Of a DNA stretch of 64,000 nt, positions 59,853 to 64,000 are shown one piece after another; within the stretch, counting starts at the first letter, position 1; every line of letters starts with the position of its first letter. Source of the stretch: Streptomyces sp. GESEQ-35 (lineage in GTDB: Bacteria; Actinomycetota; Actinomycetes; Streptomycetales; Streptomycetaceae); contig NZ_JAFFSX010000032.1 of assembly GCF_017948485.1 (NCBI RefSeq), positions 62,001 through 126,000 on the forward strand. Direction: 5' to 3'. A program made the position numbers and the translations under genes. The notes beneath the pieces were generated by a model. It searched no databases and had not been told where the DNA came from. It was given only the letters and a program-made list of their open reading frames with translations.

Positions 59853-60650
59853 TCAGGTCAGCCGGGCCCGCAGCAGCGGCGTCCGCCGCGGTTCCCAGCC
59901 CAGCAGCGACGACACCCTCGCCGCCGCCCGGGCCGTCGTACGCCCCGCCTCGTCGAGGCGGTCGCCGAACCGGGCTTTGGGGGCGGAGATGTTGATGGCC
60001 GCGACGACCCGGCCCCGGAAGTCCCGCACCGGCGCCGACACGCCGACCAGCCCCTCCTCGAACTCCTCGCTCACGCGCGCGTAGCCCTGCCGTCTGGCGT
60101 CCTGGATGAGGGTCCACAGCTCCTGGACCGGCATCTCGCTGCTCGTGCCGAAGCGGACGTACAGCTCGTCGGGGGTCGCGTCGGCGAGCAGGACGCGCCC
60201 GGCGGACAACCGCCAGGCGGGCACCCCGCGCCCCTCCCAGCCATGGACGCGGAACGAGTGGCCGGAGACCGAGAGCAGGGTGAGGACGTCGCGGTCGCTC
60301 AGCACGCACAGGTGGCTGGTCTCCTCCAGGTCGGCCGACAGCGCGTGCATGACCGGCTCGGCCACACGCATCAGCCTGCTCTCCGAGGTCCGGGCGACGA
60401 GGGAGAACAGCCGCCAGCCGAGGCGGTACTCAAGGGTGTCGGGGTCACGCTCGACGATGCCCTCGGCGGCCAGGGCTTTCAGGGCCCGCGAGACCTGGGT
60501 CTTCTCCCGGCCCACCAGCTGGGCGAGGCGTACGACGCCGAGGCCGCCGGCGTTCTGGGCCTCGTCGGAGGCGAGCGCCTCCAGCAGGTCTATGTCGCGG
60601 CGCAGGCCGTGTCCGCGGGAGGCCGAGGGGGTGTCCGTCACTCGAACCAT
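59853..60650 (-). CDS. IclR-family transcriptional regulator
   Basis: Regulator of about 265 residues: N-terminal winged helix (about 18-75, with LAQLVGREKTQVSRALKALAAEG) and a C-terminal IclR effector domain (AWRLSAGRVLLADATPDEL, GYARVSEEFEEGLVGVSAPV, then VVAAINISAP). IclR proteins sense small acids and often control adjacent sugar-acid or aromatic-acid genes. The start is uncertain: ATG 60650 or GTG 60641. TAGGAT on the minus strand (60654-60649) looks like a -10 box, which would make GTG 60641 a leaderless start. Confidence 0.88.
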   Translation of the reverse strand: MVRVTDTPSASRGHGLRRDIDLLEALASDEAQNAGGLGVVRLAQLVGREKTQVSRALKALAAEGIVERDPDTLEYRLGWRLFSLVARTSESRLMRVAEPVMHALSADLEETSHLCVLSDRDVLTLLSVSGHSFRVHGWEGRGVPAWRLSAGRVLLADATPDELYVRFGTSSEMPVQELWTLIQDARRQGYARVSEEFEEGLVGVSAPVRDFRGRVVAAINISAPKARFGDRLDEAGRTTARAAARVSSLLGWEPRRTPLLRARLT

Positions 60651-60736
60651 CCTAGGCATCGGCATGCGGAACGAACCCCCAGGTCAGCCAGCGAGTTGTC
60701 AGGAGAGCAACCGGCATTTCGATTCCCGCGACCGCC

Positions 60737-60765
60737 TTGCGAGGGGGTGGCGGCAGACCTAGATT
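60737..60765 (+). promoter_or_regulatory. Promoter of the Fae-like operon
   Basis: TTGCGA (60737-60742), exactly 17 bp, TAGATT (60760-60765). The transcript would have a leader of about 115 bases before the ATG at 60887. Confidence 0.6.
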
Positions 60766-60886
60766 CGCCGCATCGGACCGGATGAAGTGCGAGGTATGCG
60801 AGCTTTGCCCGCACGGCAAGGATTCCGCAGCCCACCGCTTCCCCGGCCCGCCGCCGCTTCCCGCTCCCGGAGATCCAGGAGATTCC

Positions 60887-61426
60887 ATGTCTTCGCCCTT
60901 TGCCCCGACCGCGCTCATCGGCGAGTCCTTCGTCGGTGAGGGCGCCAACGCCGCGCACACGAACGTCGTGATCGGACGCAAGGGCGGCCCCGTCGAGACC
61001 GCCTGGGCGACGGCGCTGGCCACACCGAGCGCCGGGCACGTCCCGTTCATGACGGTCGTACGGCCGTCCGTCCCGGTGAAGCCGCTGACCCTGTTCGTGA
61101 ACAAGGCCGCCGCGGAGGGCGAGCTGCACCAGCGCGCCACCTGGGGTTCCGCCCAGGCCGGTCTTGCACAGGGGGTCGCGGACGCGGTCGACGAAGGGCT
61201 GATCCCCGCCGAGGACGCCGACGACCTGCTGATCATCGCCGCCATGTGGGTCAACCCGGCGGTCGACGACCTGGACGTCTCCTTCCGCAACCAGCGCGCC
61301 GCCGCGTACGGCGCGGTGCGGGCCGCCGTGACCGGTACGCCCACCGTCTCCGACGTACAGGCGGCCGCCAAGGAGGGGCCGACGAACCCGTTCTACACAC
61401 CTACCGCCGAGGTACTCGCCCGATGA
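60887..61426 (+). CDS. Formaldehyde-activating enzyme (Fae) family protein
   Basis: Protein of 179 residues closely following the Fae family: IGESFVGEGANAAHTNVVIG with the catalytic-type His24, GPVETAWATALA, and a LIPAEDADDLLIIAAMWVN block. Fae of methylotrophs joins formaldehyde to tetrahydromethanopterin, which Streptomyces are not known to make, so its true substrate is open. ATG at 60887 is preferred because AGGAG precedes it; an in-frame ATG at 60781 would add 35 residues with a C-x-x-C-x-x-C cluster but has a poor ribosome site. ATGA overlap to the next gene. Confidence 0.9.
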   Translation: MSSPFAPTALIGESFVGEGANAAHTNVVIGRKGGPVETAWATALATPSAGHVPFMTVVRPSVPVKPLTLFVNKAAAEGELHQRATWGSAQAGLAQGVADAVDEGLIPAEDADDLLIIAAMWVNPAVDDLDVSFRNQRAAAYGAVRAAVTGTPTVSDVQAAAKEGPTNPFYTPTAEVLAR

Positions 61427-62535
61427 AGATCACCGACATCACGCTGGACCGGCTGCGCCTGGAGCTGGACCCGCCGTTCCGCGCCGCATGGGACCCGGAG
61501 CCGCGCCGTCACTTCGACGCCACGATCGTCCGTGTCCACACCGACGAGGGCATCACCGGCATCGGCTCCGGCGACCTCATGGACGGTTTCGAGACGTACA
61601 AGCACCTGTTCGTCGGCGAGGACCCGCTCGACATCACCCGCCACGTCAAGGCCATCGAGACCGCCAACTTCCACGGCGCGCACTACTGGCCTCTGGAGGC
61701 GGCGCTGTGGGACGTCATCGGCAAGGTGCACGGCCGCCCGGTGTCGGAGCTCTTCGGCAACACGGCGAAGAAGCTGCCCGCGTACGCGTCCTCCGGCGAG
61801 CTCAAGTCGCCCGATGAGCGGGTCGCCACCGCCCTGAAGGTGCGCGAGGCCGGCTTCCGCGCCATGAAGATCCGCATCGACCGCAACCGGGTCGACGAGG
61901 GCATCGCGGCGGTGCGCGCGGTACGTGAGGAGCTCGGGGCCGACTTCGAGATCATGGTCGACCTCAACCAGTCCTGGCGGATGGCGGGCGACACGGCGAA
62001 CGCCTCCGACCTCGCCAAGACCCGCAAGACCATCGCCCGTCTCGCCGAACTCGACGTGTTCTGGGTCGAGGAGCCGCTGCCGTACGCGGACCTGGACGGC
62101 TTCAAGCGGCTGCGCGCCGAGAACCCGGGGATCCGGATCGCCGCGGGCGAGATGCACCACTCCCCCACCGAGCTGCTGCGCTACCTCGAAGAGGACGCCC
62201 TGGACATCTACCAGATGGACGTGGTGCTCGCGATCGGCATGCACCGCGCCCGCACCCTGGCCGAGCTCGCCCAGCTGAAGCACCGTCAGTTCACCCCGCA
62301 CAGCTGGACCAACGGCATCGGCGTGCTCGCCAATCTGCACGTCGCGGCGGGCGTCGGCGGCGGCCCCTACTTCGAGTTCCCCTACGACCCGCCCGGCTGG
62401 ACCCCCGAGCGCCGCGACTTCATGCTCGCCGAACCGGTCCGGGTGAACGCCGAGGGCGACCTCGAAGTCCCGGGCCGGCCCGGACTCGGCGTCGAGCTGG
62501 ACGAGGACGCGATCGACCGCTGGAGGATCAAGTGA
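61423..62535 (+). CDS. Enolase-superfamily (mandelate racemase/muconate lactonizing) enzyme
   Basis: Protein of 370 residues. The barrel residues of the superfamily are visible: Lys149 (AMKIRI), metal ligands Asp180 (MVDLNQSW), Glu216/217 (WVEEPLP) and Glu243 (AAGEMHHS), and His293 (TPHSWTNG). It likely dehydrates or racemises a sugar acid or related hydroxy acid. ATG overlaps the Fae-like stop by 4 bp and its stop overlaps the aldehyde dehydrogenase start, so the three form a tightly coupled operon under IclR-type control. Confidence 0.92.
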   Translation: MKITDITLDRLRLELDPPFRAAWDPEPRRHFDATIVRVHTDEGITGIGSGDLMDGFETYKHLFVGEDPLDITRHVKAIETANFHGAHYWPLEAALWDVIGKVHGRPVSELFGNTAKKLPAYASSGELKSPDERVATALKVREAGFRAMKIRIDRNRVDEGIAAVRAVREELGADFEIMVDLNQSWRMAGDTANASDLAKTRKTIARLAELDVFWVEEPLPYADLDGFKRLRAENPGIRIAAGEMHHSPTELLRYLEEDALDIYQMDVVLAIGMHRARTLAELAQLKHRQFTPHSWTNGIGVLANLHVAAGVGGGPYFEFPYDPPGWTPERRDFMLAEPVRVNAEGDLEVPGRPGLGVELDEDAIDRWRIK

Positions 62536-64000
62536 CGTACACGATCGACGAGTTGCTGAAGCGCAGCCACGGCGAGTGGCTGGCCGCGGCGAGCAAGCTC
62601 ACCGTCGAGACCCGCCTGTTCATCGACGGCGCCTTCACCGACGCCACCTCCGGCGACAGCTTCACCAGCGTCTCACCGCGCGACGGCTCGGTGTTCGCCG
62701 AGGTGCAGGCGGCCGGGGCCGAGGACGTCGACCGGGCGGTACGTTCCGCCCGTACCGCCTTCGACGACGGCCGCTGGCGCGACCTCGCACCGAAGGAGCG
62801 CAAGGGCGTCCTGCTGCGCTGGGCCGAGCTGATCCGGGCCGACGCCGAGGAACTGGCGCTGCTGGACACCCTGGAGATGGGCAAACCGATCACCGAGTCG
62901 GTGCGCATCGACGTGGACAAGACCGCCGAGACCATCGCCTGGTACGCCGAGACCATCGACAAGACGTACGACGAGGTGGCCCCGACCCCCGGCGACGCGC
63001 TCGCGCTGATCACCCGGGAGCCGCTGGGTGTCGTCGGCGCGGTGGTGCCGTGGAACTACGCGCTGCTGATCGCGAGTTGGAAGCTGGGCCCGGCGCTCGC
63101 CACCGGAAACAGCGTCGTCCTCAAGCCCGCCGAGCAGACCTCGCTCGCCGCCCTCCGGCTGGCCGCGCTCGCCACCGAGGCGGGGCTGCCCGACGGCGTG
63201 CTCAACGTGGTCCCCGGGCGGGGCGAGATCGCGGGACAGGCTCTCGGCCGCCATCCGGACGTCGACAAGATCGCCTTCACCGGCTCGGCGGAGGTGGCCA
63301 GGCTCTTCCAGGTGTACGCGGGCGAATCCAACGGCAAGCAGATCGCCGTGGAGGCGGGCGGCAAGTCGCCGCAGCTGGTACTGGCCGACGCCGACATCGA
63401 GGCCGCCGCGTCCGCCGTGGCGTGGGGCATCTTCTACAACGCGGGACAGACCTGCAACGCGGGTTCGCGGGTCGTCGTCCACGCGTCGGTGAAGGACCGA
63501 CTCCTCGATGCCGTACGGCGGATCACCGCCGAGACCTTCCACGTCGGCGACCCGCTCGACCCGGCCACCGTCATGGGGCCGATCGTCGACGAGAACCAAC
63601 TGGCCAAGATTCTCGGCTACATCGAGCGCGGCAAGGAGGACGGGGCACACGTCCTGCTGGGCGGCGGACGCACGCTCACCGAGACCGGCGGCACCTTCGT
63701 CGAACCGACCGTGCTCGACGGCGTGGCGAACACGTCCACCGTCGGCCAGGAGGAGATCTTCGGCCCGGTCCTGGCCGTCGTGTCGTACGACGGCGATGTC
63801 GACGAAGGCGTACGGCTCGCGAACCAGAGCGACTTCGGGCTCGTCGCCTCCGTCTGGACCCGAGACGTGACGGTCGCCCATCGCACCGCCAGGCGGCTGC
63901 GGGCCGGCACGGTGTGGATCAACACCTTCGACGCCAGCGACGTCATCACCCCCTTCGGCGGCTTCAAGGCCACCGGCGCGGGACGCGACAAGTCCCTGCA
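62532..64000 (+). CDS. Aldehyde dehydrogenase, 3' end cut by window
   Basis: ALDH-superfamily enzyme, about 489 residues visible. PWNYALLIASWKLGPALA, VLKPAEQTS, FTGSAEVA, catalytic Glu in VEAGGKSPQ and Cys in NAGQTCNAGSR are intact, and the C-terminal FGGFKATGAGRDKS is near the usual end. GTG start at 62532 with GTGA overlap. It probably oxidises a semialdehyde produced from the enolase-superfamily dehydratase product. The stop codon lies beyond 64000. Confidence 0.92.
   Translation, partial: MTYTIDELLKRSHGEWLAAASKLTVETRLFIDGAFTDATSGDSFTSVSPRDGSVFAEVQAAGAEDVDRAVRSARTAFDDGRWRDLAPKERKGVLLRWAELIRADAEELALLDTLEMGKPITESVRIDVDKTAETIAWYAETIDKTYDEVAPTPGDALALITREPLGVVGAVVPWNYALLIASWKLGPALATGNSVVLKPAEQTSLAALRLAALATEAGLPDGVLNVVPGRGEIAGQALGRHPDVDKIAFTGSAEVARLFQVYAGESNGKQIAVEAGGKSPQLVLADADIEAAASAVAWGIFYNAGQTCNAGSRVVVHASVKDRLLDAVRRITAETFHVGDPLDPATVMGPIVDENQLAKILGYIERGKEDGAHVLLGGGRTLTETGGTFVEPTVLDGVANTSTVGQEEIFGPVLAVVSYDGDVDEGVRLANQSDFGLVASVWTRDVTVAHRTARRLRAGTVWINTFDASDVITPFGGFKATGAGRDKSL

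Noticed and set aside
1..64000. CRISPR arrays, insertion sequences, integrases or prophage
   Set aside because: No regularly spaced repeats, transposase or recombinase motifs were found on either strand.

Overview
The window is high-GC actinobacterial DNA, almost certainly Streptomyces. The signs are dense GTG/ATG starts with GGAGG-type ribosome sites, many 4-bp ATGA/GTGA stop-start overlaps, ricin-lectin chitinases behind a DasR-type operator, and a Streptomyces-like dispersed repeat. No rRNA, tRNA, CRISPR array, insertion sequence or phage gene was seen.

Region A (1-49,150) is one long catabolic island that handles CoA thioesters. It holds eight acyl-CoA dehydrogenases (two as large/small heteromer-type pairs), six crotonases, three MaoC-type hotdog proteins, two hotdog thioesterases, four SDRs, two CaiB-type CoA transferases, two thiolase + DUF35 pairs, several acyl-CoA ligases, two LLM flavin/F420 oxidoreductases, a GMC oxidoreductase, an aldehyde dehydrogenase and an ETF pair to take the electrons. 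One SDR resembles BadH of cyclohexanecarboxylate breakdown, and one thiolase + DUF35 pair resembles the steroid side-chain aldolase Ltp2/ChsH2. No steroid ring-cleavage gene and no obvious importer is present. I infer breakdown of an alicyclic or terpenoid acid, perhaps delivered as a glycoside, because a GH1-like and a GH43-like protein lie inside the island. The substrate is not identified.

Almost every operon of region A starts at an AT-rich intergenic site related to TAGTTA-NN-TGATTC. I found a dozen such sites and none in the rest of the window. Two closely related GntR/FadR (FCD) regulators, at 830-1630 and 21741-22490, are the obvious candidates to bind it. A type III polyketide synthase with a SnoaL-like partner (20181-21730) sits in the middle without that site.

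Region B (49,159-56,780) holds a secreted DUF5666-like protein, a TMEM175-type channel, and a run of secreted proteins: GH18 chitinase, a large beta-helix protein, GH19 chitinase (each with an N-terminal ricin-type lectin) and a Nep1-like (NPP1) protein. A DasR-type operator lies inside the first promoter. This looks like a fungus- or plant-facing set.

Region C (56,805-64,000) is an IclR-controlled catabolic locus: MFS transporter and semialdehyde dehydrogenase on one strand, and a formaldehyde-activating-enzyme homologue, an enolase-superfamily dehydratase and an aldehyde dehydrogenase (cut by the window end) on the other.
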